A stretch of 26,374 nt of DNA from JBKPRX01 sp046734795 (GTDB taxonomy: Bacteria; Actinomycetota; Thermoleophilia; Gaiellales; Gaiellaceae): the NCBI GenBank assembly GCA_046734795.1, contig JBKPRX010000151.1, positions 1 to 26,374 of the forward strand, given 5' to 3'. A model generated the notes under the pieces. That model had not been told where the DNA came from, made no database searches, and saw only the letters and a list, made by a program, of their open reading frames with translations. Shown in pieces: positions 1 to 7,314 of the stretch. The number at the start of each line of letters is the position of its first letter. The first letter of the stretch is position 1. The translations under genes and the position numbers were made by a program.

Positions 1-1
1 G

Positions 2-238
2 GAAGCGGTGCGCCTCGCGCTACCCGGCTTCGCCGACGGCGTGGCCTGTGACGGCTGTCCGCCGCTCGCGACCCTCTTCAGTCAGTACGCGGAGGCGGGC
101 GGCCGATTGCTCGTGTGCCCGATCTGCTTCACGGCGAAGAAGCTCGACGGCAGCACGCTCGTCGAGAACGCGGCGCTCGGCGGCGCGACACCGCTCTGGG
201 AATGGATCGGCGACGGCGCGACGGTGTTCAGCTACTGA
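2..238 (+). CDS. DsrE/DsrF-like family protein, 5'-truncated by window edge
   Basis: The reading frame is open from the first bases, so the N-terminus lies outside the window; about 78 residues remain, ending at TGA 236-238. The visible part has the look of a small DsrE/DsrF/TusD-type protein: a hydrophobic strand ending in a cysteine pair (LLVCPICF), then a KKLDG segment and an acidic helix leading to a C-terminal DGATVFSY strand. Members bind or relay sulfur through a conserved Cys or are uncharacterised small regulators; which applies cannot be told from half a domain. GTG at position 8 is an in-frame start codon but would cut the fold, so I treat the gene as partial. It lies 22 bp upstream of the B12-binding gene on the same strand. 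The family call is by eye and moderately sure. Confidence 0.6.
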   Translation, partial: EAVRLALPGFADGVACDGCPPLATLFSQYAEAGGRLLVCPICFTAKKLDGSTLVENAALGGATPLWEWIGDGATVFSY

Positions 239-248
239 CGCGAGGTAG

Positions 249-254
249 TACCCT
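249..254 (+). promoter_or_regulatory. Candidate -10 box (TACCCT) for leaderless B12-binding gene
   Basis: TACCCT fits TAnnnT and ends 6 nt before the ATG at 261, so transcription would start at or next to the start codon. No purine-rich ribosome-binding site precedes the ATG. No convincing -35 is visible. It is part of a pattern seen at many genes of this window. Confidence 0.45.
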
Positions 255-260
255 CGAAGC

Positions 261-659
261 ATGCCGCGGCCGATTCGGATCGTGATCGCGAAGGCGGGCC
301 TCGACGGTCACGACCGCGGTGCGAAGATCATCGCCCGCGCGTTGCGCGACGCAGGGATGGAGGTCATCTACACCGGCCTGCATCAAACGCCTGAGCAGAT
401 CGTCGAGACCGCCATCCAAGAGGACGCCGACGCGATCGGCATCTCGATCCTCTCCGGCGCGCACATGACGCTCGTGCCGCGCGTCGTCGACGGTCTGCAG
501 GCCGAAGGCGCGGACGACGTGCTCGTGATTGTCGGCGGCACGATCCCGACGGAGGACGCCGAAGAGCTTCGAAGTCGCGGCGTCGCGGGTGTCTTCACGC
601 CGGGCGCCCCGACGAGCGAGATCGTCGACTTCGTGCGCGGCGCGGTGACGGTCTCATAG
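261..659 (+). CDS. Cobalamin B12-binding domain protein (methylmalonyl-CoA mutase small-subunit type)
   Basis: A 132-residue stand-alone B12-binding domain. The base-off/His-on signature DxHxxG is present as D15-G-H17-D-R-G20 after the first strand, followed by the SILSG segment and a GGTIP glycine motif that pack against the corrin ring in this fold. Its length and sequence match the C-terminal or small-subunit domain of methylmalonyl-CoA mutase and related acyl-CoA mutases. The domain places adenosylcobalamin so that a separate large subunit can do the radical rearrangement, for example methylmalonyl-CoA to succinyl-CoA. No large subunit is in the window; it may lie elsewhere. The start ATG at 261 lacks a ribosome-binding site but has a -10-like box 6 nt upstream. 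The stop overlaps the 3' end of the convergent methyltransferase by 6 bp. Confidence 0.85.
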   Translation: MPRPIRIVIAKAGLDGHDRGAKIIARALRDAGMEVIYTGLHQTPEQIVETAIQEDADAIGISILSGAHMTLVPRVVDGLQAEGADDVLVIVGGTIPTEDAEELRSRGVAGVFTPGAPTSEIVDFVRGAVTVS

Positions 660-1250
660 CCGCAGCGACACGACCGTCACGCGCGGCGACTCCGACTCGA
701 GCACCGTCTCGATACGCCAACCGGCAGTAGCAACGGCGTCGAGAAACGGCCGGGCGTACGGTCGCGCCGGGTCGGCGAGCAGTACCTCGCGCGGCTCGAG
801 CCGCGCGAGGAGCGCGAGCAGCAGCTCTGGGTGCGTGCGCTCGTAGAGGACATCGGCCGCGAGCACGAGATCCCACTTCCGGTCGAGTGACGGGGCGCGC
901 CAGTCCACGAACGCCGTCTCGACTCGAGCGCCGTTTCGCTCCGCGTTGCGCTCGACGAGAGCAAGCGCGTCGGGAGACCAGTCGGTCGCGAGGACCTCCG
1001 CGCCGGCGAGCGCCGCGACGAGGCTCGGCAGTGCAAGACCGCAGCCGAGCTCGAGCACGCGCTTCCCGCGAAGGTCGCGGCCGGCGACGACGCGCGCGAG
1101 CTCGAGCCCGGCGGGCCAGAGCTCAGCCCAATACGGCAGGAACTCGTCGCGCTCGAACGCGGCTTCGTCGATCAGCTCGTACGCGTCCGGCGGCCGCTCG
1201 ATCGCGAGCGTTCGCTCGCCGACCGTGACCTGCGCGAGCACCGTCTCCAT
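654..1250 (-). CDS. Class I SAM-dependent methyltransferase, METTL20 (ETF-beta lysine methyltransferase)-like
   Basis: A 198-residue seven-beta-strand methyltransferase of the family-16 type. In order it has PYWAELWPAG (39-48), the SAM-binding ELGCG (67-71) followed by an Ala/Leu helix, an acidic end of strand 2 (ATD, 88-90), the strand-4 motif DLVLAADVLY (127-136), and ADPARP (159-164). The PYWA..WP opening and the DPxRP block are what I remember as hallmarks of METTL20/ETFBKMT and its bacterial relatives, which methylate lysines in the recognition loop of ETF-beta; some bacterial members also modify L7/L12. etfB lies about 2 kb away, which makes ETF-beta a reasonable substrate. That is inference; a general small-molecule or other lysine target is possible. 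The gene follows the M23 peptidase gene by 18 bp on the same strand and overlaps the B12 gene's stop by 6 bp. Confidence 0.72.
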   Translation of the reverse strand: METVLAQVTVGERTLAIERPPDAYELIDEAAFERDEFLPYWAELWPAGLELARVVAGRDLRGKRVLELGCGLALPSLVAALAGAEVLATDWSPDALALVERNAERNGARVETAFVDWRAPSLDRKWDLVLAADVLYERTHPELLLALLARLEPREVLLADPARPYARPFLDAVATAGWRIETVLESESPRVTVVSLRL

Positions 1251-1268
1251 CTGCAGAGCGAAGCGGAC

Positions 1269-2141
1269 CTAGCCGAGCTGGACGAGCGCAGCGACGAGCG
1301 CACCGTCCTCGCCGCGCTGCGCCTTGAGCGTCGCAAGCGCCGGCTGCGTCCACACGACGACGGGCTGACCCTCGTAGGCTGCCGCGAGGCGCGACGCAGT
1401 CGCTGTCGCGTCCGCCCCCTGAACGAGCGCACCGGTGGGAACGGTGACCGTGAGCGTGCGCGTCATCTTCTGGCGCACCGCGCTCGGAAACGCTTGCAGC
1501 TGGCGAACCTGCAGCTTGAGACGATCGGCCGTTGCAGTCTCGACGGTCCCCGTGAGGGTGAGCGAGAACGGGGTGCCTGCCTTCGCAGCGAAGAGGAGCG
1601 GCGTTGCGGACTGCAAGGCCGGGTACGGGTCGACTGCCTTGCCGTCGTTCGGATGCACCTCGAAGTGCAAGTGCGGATGGATCCCGTTCGCATCGCCCGA
1701 GTCGCCGACGAACCCGATCTGCTGTCCGGCCTGCACCTTCGCGCCGTTCTTCAGCCCAGGTGCGTACGCGGTCCCGGCGACGCACGAGCCGCGGTTGTCG
1801 TTGCCGCTGCCGACGTCGTTGTTCAAGTGGATGTACAGGTAGGTCGTGCCGCTCTCACCGTAGAGGTAGAGCATGCACCCCGCCGCTTGTGAGGTCGTCC
1901 AGAACTTCACCTTGCCCGCCTCGGCCGCGACGGCCGCCGCCTTCCGCGGTGCGAGGATGTCGATGCCCTCGTGCTTGCCCTGGCCGCGCGGGGCGCCGAA
2001 GTCGTCCGTGTACGTCACCGGGCCGACCACGGGAAAGACGATCGGCTGCTTCGTGGCGGCACCGGCGAGCGCGACGGCCGTGAGGCCGCCGACAACGCAG
2101 AGAAGAAGGACTCCCCGGCCTCGAGTCAGCTGACGTCGCAT
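1269..2141 (-). CDS. M23 family peptidase (LytM-type murein endopeptidase)
   Basis: A 290-residue exported enzyme. Residues 1-29 form a signal peptide (basic MRRQLTRGRG, then a leucine/valine core and AGA). The LytM zinc site is complete: the HxxxD motif at H57-D61 (HEGID) and HLH at 157-159, with a further catalytic-type His at 105 (YIHL). The peptidase domain spans about 35-175. About 115 residues follow without a recognised domain and appear beta-rich. Such enzymes cut peptide cross-links in peptidoglycan or activate amidases at the cell surface. The frame stays open far upstream, but the signal peptide fixes the start at ATG 2141. The gene is divergent from the lytic transglycosylase across 78 bp, which suggests joint use in wall remodelling; a TAGGGT box (plus-strand 2170-2175) could be its promoter. 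Confidence 0.88.
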   Translation of the reverse strand: MRRQLTRGRGVLLLCVVGGLTAVALAGAATKQPIVFPVVGPVTYTDDFGAPRGQGKHEGIDILAPRKAAAVAAEAGKVKFWTTSQAAGCMLYLYGESGTTYLYIHLNNDVGSGNDNRGSCVAGTAYAPGLKNGAKVQAGQQIGFVGDSGDANGIHPHLHFEVHPNDGKAVDPYPALQSATPLLFAAKAGTPFSLTLTGTVETATADRLKLQVRQLQAFPSAVRQKMTRTLTVTVPTGALVQGADATATASRLAAAYEGQPVVVWTQPALATLKAQRGEDGALVAALVQLG

Positions 2142-2219
2142 AGCGGTCGTTTCGCCCTCGAAGGGCCCAACCCTAGCCCATGGGAAGGAGAGCGGCCGCG
2201 CGCCGTCGTATGGATCCGC

Positions 2220-3296
2220 ATGGCCAGATACGTCTTCGCCGTGCTCTTCGCGTGGCTCGCGCTCGCCGGTGCGGCCCAAGCGGCGAATCCGCAATCGGCC
2301 GGGCTCCAGGTCGCTCTTCGCGCGCAAGGCCTGTACAGGGGCGCGATCGACGCGATCGCCGGCCCGCAGACGGTCGCCGCGGTCCGCTCGTTCCAGCGCC
2401 AGCAGGGCCTGCCTGCAACCGGTCGCGCCGACGCGCGCACGAGGCGCGCCCTCGGGCCGCTCGGCCGGCCGCTCTTCGGTGCGCGGACGCTCGTTCGCGG
2501 CTCGTTCGGCTGGGACGTGGCCGTGCTCCAGTTCCTGCTCGTCCGCCAGGGGCTTTCGTCGCCGATCAACGCGTACTTCGACAAGCCGACGCTCCACGCG
2601 GTTCGCACCTTGCAGCGCCGCTTGAACCTCGTACCGGACGGCGTCGTCGGGACGGCGACGCTCGCCGCGCTCGGGCTGCAGTCGCGCGTTCCGGCGCGAA
2701 CGCCGCTCGTCGTCAGCAAGCGCACGTACAAGGTGCGTCGCGGAGACACGCTGACCGCGATCGCGAAGTCGCACGGAACGACCGTCGCTGCACTCGCACG
2801 GCTGAACCACCTCGACCCGCAGCGCTTCTTGATCGAAGGCCGCCGGTTGCGCCTCCCGGCCGCCGCGCCGCCGCGCAGCGACTACGTGCGCGTGTCCAAC
2901 ACGTCGGATGCCTTCGCGATTCGCGCCTCGCTCGGGCGCTGGGCGGCGCATTACGGCGTCGACCCGCACCTCGCGCGGGCGCTCGCGTGGATGGAGTCCG
3001 GGTTCCAGCAGCACGTCCGCTCGTCGGTCGGCGCGGAAGGCGTGATGCAGCTTCTGCCGAGCACGTGGCAGTACGTGGAGGACTCCTTGATCCACCAACG
3101 CGTTCCGCACACCGCCGACGGCAACGTTCGCATCGGACTCGCATACCTGTCGCACCTGCTGAAGGCATTCAACGGCGACGAGCGGCTCGCGCTCGCAGGC
3201 TGGTACCAGGGCGAGCGCGCGGTCCGAAAGCACGGGCTGTACAAGGTGACGAAGCCGTTCGTTTCGGACGTCCTCGCGCTCCGCACGCGCATGTGA
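2220..3296 (+). CDS. Secreted lytic transglycosylase with two peptidoglycan-binding domains, LysM and SLT domain
   Basis: A 358-residue modular wall enzyme. Residues 1-21 are a signal peptide ending AQA. Two PG_binding_1 domains follow (about 25-80, with Y-G-x-I-D and T-x-x-A-V-x-x-F-Q; and about 93-152, with FDKPTLHAV and LVPDGVVG). A LysM domain spans about 169-213 (YKVRRGDTLTAIAK, then LNHLDP). The C-terminal transglycosylase domain (about 235-345) carries the catalytic glutamate in MESGF (E259), GAEGVMQLLPSTW, and AGWYQGERAV. It would cleave glycan strands to 1,6-anhydro products outside the membrane. Start ATG 2220 is chosen because it opens the signal peptide; the frame is open upstream but the residues before it do not look exported. 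It is divergent from the M23 gene and stands 37 bp before etfB. Confidence 0.88.
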   Translation: MARYVFAVLFAWLALAGAAQAANPQSAGLQVALRAQGLYRGAIDAIAGPQTVAAVRSFQRQQGLPATGRADARTRRALGPLGRPLFGARTLVRGSFGWDVAVLQFLLVRQGLSSPINAYFDKPTLHAVRTLQRRLNLVPDGVVGTATLAALGLQSRVPARTPLVVSKRTYKVRRGDTLTAIAKSHGTTVAALARLNHLDPQRFLIEGRRLRLPAAAPPRSDYVRVSNTSDAFAIRASLGRWAAHYGVDPHLARALAWMESGFQQHVRSSVGAEGVMQLLPSTWQYVEDSLIHQRVPHTADGNVRIGLAYLSHLLKAFNGDERLALAGWYQGERAVRKHGLYKVTKPFVSDVLALRTRM

Positions 3297-3318
3297 ATCA
3301 GACACTCCGCGTGACAAG

Positions 3319-3324
3319 TAGAGT
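3319..3324 (+). promoter_or_regulatory. Candidate -10 box (TAGAGT) of the etf operon
   Basis: TAGAGT matches TAnnnT and ends 9 nt before the etfB ATG. The 37-bp gap after the transglycosylase gene contains no Shine-Dalgarno close to the ATG, so a leaderless mRNA is the simplest reading. A -35 element is not obvious. Confidence 0.5.
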
Positions 3325-3333
3325 GCGCCGTCG

Positions 3334-4113
3334 ATGAAGATCGCAGTCTGCGTCAAGCAGGTGCCGGAGGCAGCCGGCAAGCGAATCGACCCGTCGACGA
3401 AGCGCCTCGACCGGGCCGGCGAGGGTGCGCTGAACCCGTTCGACGCAAACGCGGTCGAGGAGGCCCTCCGGCTGAAGGACTCCGGCGGCGAGCACGAGGT
3501 CGTCGTCGTGTCGCTCGGGCCCGACAAGGCAACCGACGCGCTGCGCAAGGCGCTCGCGATGGGTGCCGACCGCGCCGTCCTCGTCAGCGACGAGGCGGCT
3601 GCGGGGTCGGACCTCGTCGCCACGAGCCGCGCGCTGGCCGCCGCGCTCGAGCGTGAGAACGCAGACCTCGTTTTGTTCGGGCAGCAATCCTCGGACTCCG
3701 ACGGAGCAGTGATGTGGGCCGCAGTCGCGGACCGTCTTCGCCGTCCGGTCGTGTCGCAAGCGGCGGAACTCACGGTCAGCGGCGAGACGCTGCGCGTGAA
3801 GCGCCAGACTGAGTTCGGCTACGACGTGATCGAGGCGTCGCTGCCGGCAGTGGTCGCGGTCTCGGACGCGATCAACGAGCCGCGCTACCCGTCGCTGAAG
3901 GGGATCATGAGCGCGAAGAAGAAGCCGCAAGAGAGCGTCAGTGCGGCAGACCTCGGTCTCGACGCCTCGCAGCTCGGCGAGGGCGGCTCGAAGACTGTCG
4001 TGCTCGCGCTCAACGACCCGCCGGCACGCGGCGAATCGCGCAAGGTCGAAGACGAGGGCGGTAACTCGGCCGACCAGATCGTCGAGTTCCTCGCGGAGAA
4101 GCGGCTGCTATGA
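3334..4113 (+). CDS. etfB: Electron transfer flavoprotein beta subunit
   Basis: A 259-residue protein of normal family length. It begins with the typical KIAVCVKQVP strand, continues with NPFDANAVEEALRLKD (34-49) and the AMP-binding core (FGQQSSDSD, 115-123). It carries the recognition loop NEPRYPSLKGIMSAKKKP (181-198) by which ETF docks on acyl-CoA dehydrogenases. By alignment to human ETF-beta, L188 corresponds to the anchoring Leu195 and K196 to Lys203, one of the two lysines trimethylated by METTL20; the other (Lys200) is S193 here. The protein pairs with EtfA to carry electrons from cytoplasmic dehydrogenases to the ETF-QO encoded next. It overlaps etfA by 4 bp (ATGA), so translation is probably coupled. 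The start is supported by a -10 box 9 nt upstream. Confidence 0.97.
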   Translation: MKIAVCVKQVPEAAGKRIDPSTKRLDRAGEGALNPFDANAVEEALRLKDSGGEHEVVVVSLGPDKATDALRKALAMGADRAVLVSDEAAAGSDLVATSRALAAALERENADLVLFGQQSSDSDGAVMWAAVADRLRRPVVSQAAELTVSGETLRVKRQTEFGYDVIEASLPAVVAVSDAINEPRYPSLKGIMSAKKKPQESVSAADLGLDASQLGEGGSKTVVLALNDPPARGESRKVEDEGGNSADQIVEFLAEKRLL

Positions 4114-5078
4114 GCGTACTCGTCTTCCTCGAGCACCACGGCGACACAATCCAGAAGGGTTCGCTCGGCGTCCTCTCGAAGGCGGCGACGCTCGGCGACG
4201 GCGACGTCGCGGGCGTCCTGATCGGCACCGGCGTGCAGGCCCTTGCTTCCGAGGCGGGAAAGTTCGGTGCCTCCAAGATCTTCGTCGCCGAGGATGCGTC
4301 CGTCGAGGCGCCCTTGCCGCAGCCGCGCGTCGACGTGATGGCGAAGATCGTGCGCGACGGCGGCTACGAGAGCGTGTTCTTCGCGAACTCGGTGCTCGCG
4401 GCCGATGTCGCTGCCGGTCTTGCCGCGCGACTCGACGGCGGATTGAACTGGGACCTCACGGACGTCGTCGTGCAGGACGGCGGCCTTGTCGGCAAGCGCC
4501 CCGCGCTCCAGGACTCGGTCTTCGTGGACGTCGGCTGGAAGGACACGCCGCGGCTCGCGCTCTTCCGGGCCGGCTCGTTCGACCCGAACGCAAGCGGCGG
4601 GGGCGAGCCGCAGATCGAGAACGTGAGCGTCGAGCTCGAGGATTTCTCGCAAGCGGCGACGATGGTCGAGCAAGCGCACGAGGAAGAGAGCGGTGCCTCG
4701 CTCGACGACGCAGACATCATCGTCGCCGGCGGTCGCGGTCTCGGGGCGCCGGAGAACTTCTCGATCGCGGAGGAGCTCGCGAAGGCGCTCGGCGGCGCCG
4801 TCGGCGCGACGCGTGCCGTCGTCGACGCAGGTTGGTATCCGTACGCGAGCCAGATCGGCCAGACGGGCAAGATCGTGTCGCCGAAGCTCTACATCGCGCT
4901 CGGAATCTCCGGCGCGATCCAGCACAAGGTCGGCATGCAGAGCTCGAACGTGATCGTCGCGATCAACAAAGACGGGAACGCGCCGATCTTCGAGTTTTGC
5001 GACCTGGGCGTCGTCGGCGACGTGCACGAGATCGTGCCGAAGCTGACGGAGCTCGTGAAGCAGCGCAAGGGGTCCTAG
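4110..5078 (+). CDS. etfA: Electron transfer flavoprotein alpha subunit
   Basis: A 322-residue FAD-binding subunit. The C-terminal FAD domain is complete: SQIGQTGK (247-254), LGISGAIQH (264-272), AINKD (284-288) and PIFEFCDLGVVGD (292-304), all in the usual order and spacing. The N-terminal half has the ETF alpha/beta fold (MSVLVFLEHHGD, then FANSVLAADVAAGLAARL). It forms the heterodimer with EtfB and holds the redox-active FAD. Sequence character is that of the housekeeping ETF linked to acyl-CoA oxidation rather than a bifurcating type, and the ETF-QO gene only 3 bp downstream agrees with this. It starts within the etfB stop codon (ATGA). Confidence 0.97.
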   Translation: MSVLVFLEHHGDTIQKGSLGVLSKAATLGDGDVAGVLIGTGVQALASEAGKFGASKIFVAEDASVEAPLPQPRVDVMAKIVRDGGYESVFFANSVLAADVAAGLAARLDGGLNWDLTDVVVQDGGLVGKRPALQDSVFVDVGWKDTPRLALFRAGSFDPNASGGGEPQIENVSVELEDFSQAATMVEQAHEEESGASLDDADIIVAGGRGLGAPENFSIAEELAKALGGAVGATRAVVDAGWYPYASQIGQTGKIVSPKLYIALGISGAIQHKVGMQSSNVIVAINKDGNAPIFEFCDLGVVGDVHEIVPKLTELVKQRKGS

Positions 5079-5081
5079 ACG

Positions 5082-6776
5082 GTGGGTCGTCGGGCGTCGG
5101 AGTATCCGCCGCCGTTCTCTGTAGCGGACTACGTCACCGAACCGACAGATCCCGAGGACGAGCGCATCGACGTCGGCGTGCTCGTCGTCGGCGGCGGTCC
5201 GGGCGGGCTCGCGTGCGCGATTCGGTTCGGGCAGCTGCTCGAAGAGCATCCCGACGTCGCAGAGAAGCTCGGCGAGGTTCCGCTCGCGCTCGTGGAGAAG
5301 GGCAAGCAGCCCGGTTCGCATCTGCTTTCCGGCGCCGTCGTCAACCCGCGCGCGCTGCGCACGCTCTTCAAAGGCCGCTACAAGATGGAAGACCTGCCGT
5401 CGTTCGGCCGGATCGAGCATGAGGCCGTGTACGTGCTGACGAAGCGAGCGGCGCTGCGAATCCCGCCGCCGCCGCCGATGCGAAACCACGGCAACTTCGT
5501 CTTCTCGTTGTCGCAACTGGGACGCTGGCTCGCCGAACGAGCAGAAGAAGCGGGCGCGTACGTCCTGCCGGAGACGACCGCCGAGAAGCTGCTCGTCTCG
5601 CACGGGCGCGTCGTCGGTGTGCGCACCGGCGACAAGGGCCGCGGTCGCGAAGGGCAAGAGCTCGGCAACTTCGAGCCGGGCAGCGACCTCGTCGCGAAGG
5701 TGACGGTGCTCGCAGAAGGAACGCAAGGCCATCTCACGGGTGTCGCGCTCGAGCAGTTCGGCTTGCACGGCGAGGACCCGCAGGTCTGGGAGCTCGGCGT
5801 GAAAGAGGTCTGGAAGGTCGCGAAGCCGCTCCACGGGATCATCCACACGATGGGCTGGCCGCTTCGCACGTCGGCGAAGTACCGCGAGTTCGGCGGCTCG
5901 TTCATCTACCCGATGGGCGAAGACCGGATCTGCGTCGGCTTCGTCGCGGGTCTCGACTATCGCGACGCGGAGTTCTCCGTGCACGACGTGTTGCAGGAGT
6001 TCAAGACGCATCCGAAGATCGCGAAGATCCTCGAGGGCGGCGAGCGTGTCGAGTGGGGCGCGAAGACGATCCCGAGCGGCGGTTTCTATTCGCTGCCGTC
6101 GCGCCTGCACGCGCCGGGTCTGCTGCTCGTCGGCGACGGTGTCGGGATGGTGAACATCCCGCGGCTCAAGGGCGTCCACTATGCGATCGAGTCGGGACGG
6201 CTCGCGGCGGAGGCAGCGTTCCGCGCGCTGCAGCCGGGCGAGACGCCGGCGACCTCGCTCTCGTCGTACGACGACGCGATCCGCGAGAGCTTCATCTGGA
6301 AGGACCTGCAGGAAGTCCGCGACATGCGGCAGGTGTTCGGCCGCGGGTTCTTCATCGGCGGCGCGCTCGCGAGCGCGATGACCGTCTCGAAGGGTCGCCT
6401 CTCGATCGGTGCGATGCGAGCCGAGCCGGATGCGGAGCAAGAGCTCCTGAAGACCGACCGCGCGTCGAGCTATCCGACACCGGACGGGAAGCTCACGTTC
6501 GACAAGCTCTCGTCCGTCTTTGCGTCCGGCAACAAGACGCGCGACGACCAGCCGAACCACATCCGCATCGAGCGCAACGTGCCGCGCGAGGTGGCCGAGA
6601 TGTGGGTGCGCCTGTGCCCTGCGCAGGTGTACGAGATCGGCGAGGCAGACGGCGAGGGCACCGTGACGGTCGAGCTATCGCCGTCGAACTGCGTGCAATG
6701 CGGCGCGATCACTGCCAAGGGCGGTCGGCTGACTCCGCCCGAAGGCGGCTCCGGCCCCGAGTACACGCTGACTTAG
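5082..6776 (+). CDS. Electron transfer flavoprotein:quinone oxidoreductase (ETF-QO/FixC family) with an altered Fe-S site
   Basis: A 564-residue enzyme, full length for the fused ETF-QO family. The N-terminal FAD site is VVGGGPGGLACAIR (35-48); the second FAD-contact block is LLVGDGVGMVNIPRLKGVHYAIESG (348-372), where family members read AG and the quinone pocket begins. The C-terminal ferredoxin-like domain has C512 (LCPAQVYE) and C537/C540 (NCVQC), spaced exactly as C561, C586 and C589 of the human enzyme. The fourth ligand position, human C592, is Ile543 (GAI), and no other cysteine is nearby. The domain otherwise ends in the standard PEGGSGPEY. It should pass electrons from ETF to menaquinone or ubiquinone at the inner face of the membrane. 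GTG 5082 is the start; AAGGGG 9 nt upstream serves as ribosome-binding site. It ends overlapping the GNAT gene stop by 4 bp. Confidence 0.95.
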   Translation: MGRRASEYPPPFSVADYVTEPTDPEDERIDVGVLVVGGGPGGLACAIRFGQLLEEHPDVAEKLGEVPLALVEKGKQPGSHLLSGAVVNPRALRTLFKGRYKMEDLPSFGRIEHEAVYVLTKRAALRIPPPPPMRNHGNFVFSLSQLGRWLAERAEEAGAYVLPETTAEKLLVSHGRVVGVRTGDKGRGREGQELGNFEPGSDLVAKVTVLAEGTQGHLTGVALEQFGLHGEDPQVWELGVKEVWKVAKPLHGIIHTMGWPLRTSAKYREFGGSFIYPMGEDRICVGFVAGLDYRDAEFSVHDVLQEFKTHPKIAKILEGGERVEWGAKTIPSGGFYSLPSRLHAPGLLLVGDGVGMVNIPRLKGVHYAIESGRLAAEAAFRALQPGETPATSLSSYDDAIRESFIWKDLQEVRDMRQVFGRGFFIGGALASAMTVSKGRLSIGAMRAEPDAEQELLKTDRASSYPTPDGKLTFDKLSSVFASGNKTRDDQPNHIRIERNVPREVAEMWVRLCPAQVYEIGEADGEGTVTVELSPSNCVQCGAITAKGGRLTPPEGGSGPEYTLT

Positions 6777-7279
6777 TCGCGCCGGATCTCGAAGGCGACG
6801 TAGTCCTTGCGCGTCTCGTCGGAGCGCGTGCCGATTCGCGTCCCGCCGATCTTCTCCACCGCGCGTTGCGACCGAAGGTTGTCCGGGTGGACGAGGAAGA
6901 CGACGCTCTCGACGTACCGAAACGCGTGCGCGAGCATCAGCGCCTTGAGCTCGGCGTTGTACGCGCCGCCCCAGTGCGAACGCGCAAGAAACGTCCAGCC
7001 GATCTCGACCTCGCTTCGCTCTGCGTCGTAGCCGTGGTAGCGCGACGTGCCGACGATGCGCTCGCTCTCACGATCGATCACGACAACCGCACCGCCGGAG
7101 GCGAGATGTTCGGCGAAGTACTCGCGGAAGACGTCCTCGCGATATCGGTCGGCGGGATGCTGCTCCCAGATCAGCGGATCCGACGCGGCCGCGTAGAGGC
7201 CGTCGTAGTCGCTCTCGCGCAGCGGCCGAACCTCGAGCACCGCGCCGACGAGGTGCGGCTGAAAGTCGAACTCGGTCAT
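6773..7279 (-). CDS. GNAT family N-acetyltransferase (RimJ/RimL-like)
   Basis: A 168-residue acetyltransferase of the Acetyltransf_3 type. The N-terminal strand LEVRPLRESDYDGLYAAASDP (15-35), the EIGWTFLARSHWGGAYNAELKALML stretch (91-115) that forms strand 4 and the acetyl-CoA-binding turn, and the NLRSQRAVEKIGG helix (133-145) are typical. The WEQHPADRY segment near 38-46 is common in members acting on small molecules or protein N-termini. The acceptor cannot be predicted. It is convergent with the ETF-QO gene (4-bp overlap of stops) and divergent from the threonine dehydratase gene across only 35 bp. ATG 7279 is preceded on its own strand by TACCGT 9 nt away and no Shine-Dalgarno. Confidence 0.85.
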   Translation of the reverse strand: MTEFDFQPHLVGAVLEVRPLRESDYDGLYAAASDPLIWEQHPADRYREDVFREYFAEHLASGGAVVVIDRESERIVGTSRYHGYDAERSEVEIGWTFLARSHWGGAYNAELKALMLAHAFRYVESVVFLVHPDNLRSQRAVEKIGGTRIGTRSDETRKDYVAFEIRRD

Positions 7280-7288
7280 CGTGCGGGA

Positions 7289-7294
7289 ACGGTA
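7289..7294 (-). promoter_or_regulatory. Candidate -10 box (TACCGT) for leaderless GNAT gene
   Basis: Read on the minus strand, TACCGT fits TAnnnT and lies 9 nt before the ATG at 7279. It sits inside the 35-bp divergent gap, back to back with the threonine dehydratase box at 7303-7308. Confidence 0.4.
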
Positions 7295-7302
7295 CTGACG
7301 GT

Positions 7303-7308
7303 TAGCAT
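7303..7308 (+). promoter_or_regulatory. Candidate -10 box (TAGCAT) for threonine dehydratase-rpmE unit
   Basis: TAGCAT ends 6 nt before the ATG at 7315. There is no ribosome-binding site, so the transcript is probably leaderless. The two divergent promoters share 35 bp, which leaves little room for separate -35 elements. Confidence 0.45.
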
Positions 7309-7314
7309 CGCCTC

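Noticed and set aside
2142..3773. N-terminal extension of the M23 peptidase frame by more than 500 codons
   Set aside because: It runs antisense through the transglycosylase and etfB genes. The signal peptide at ATG 2141 marks the real start.
3885..6560. Very long open frame (about 890 codons) on the minus strand opposite the etf genes
   Set aside because: It mirrors etfB, etfA and ETF-QO, is Arg/Glu/Asp/Leu-rich without any recognisable domain, and arises from G/C-biased third positions of the real genes.
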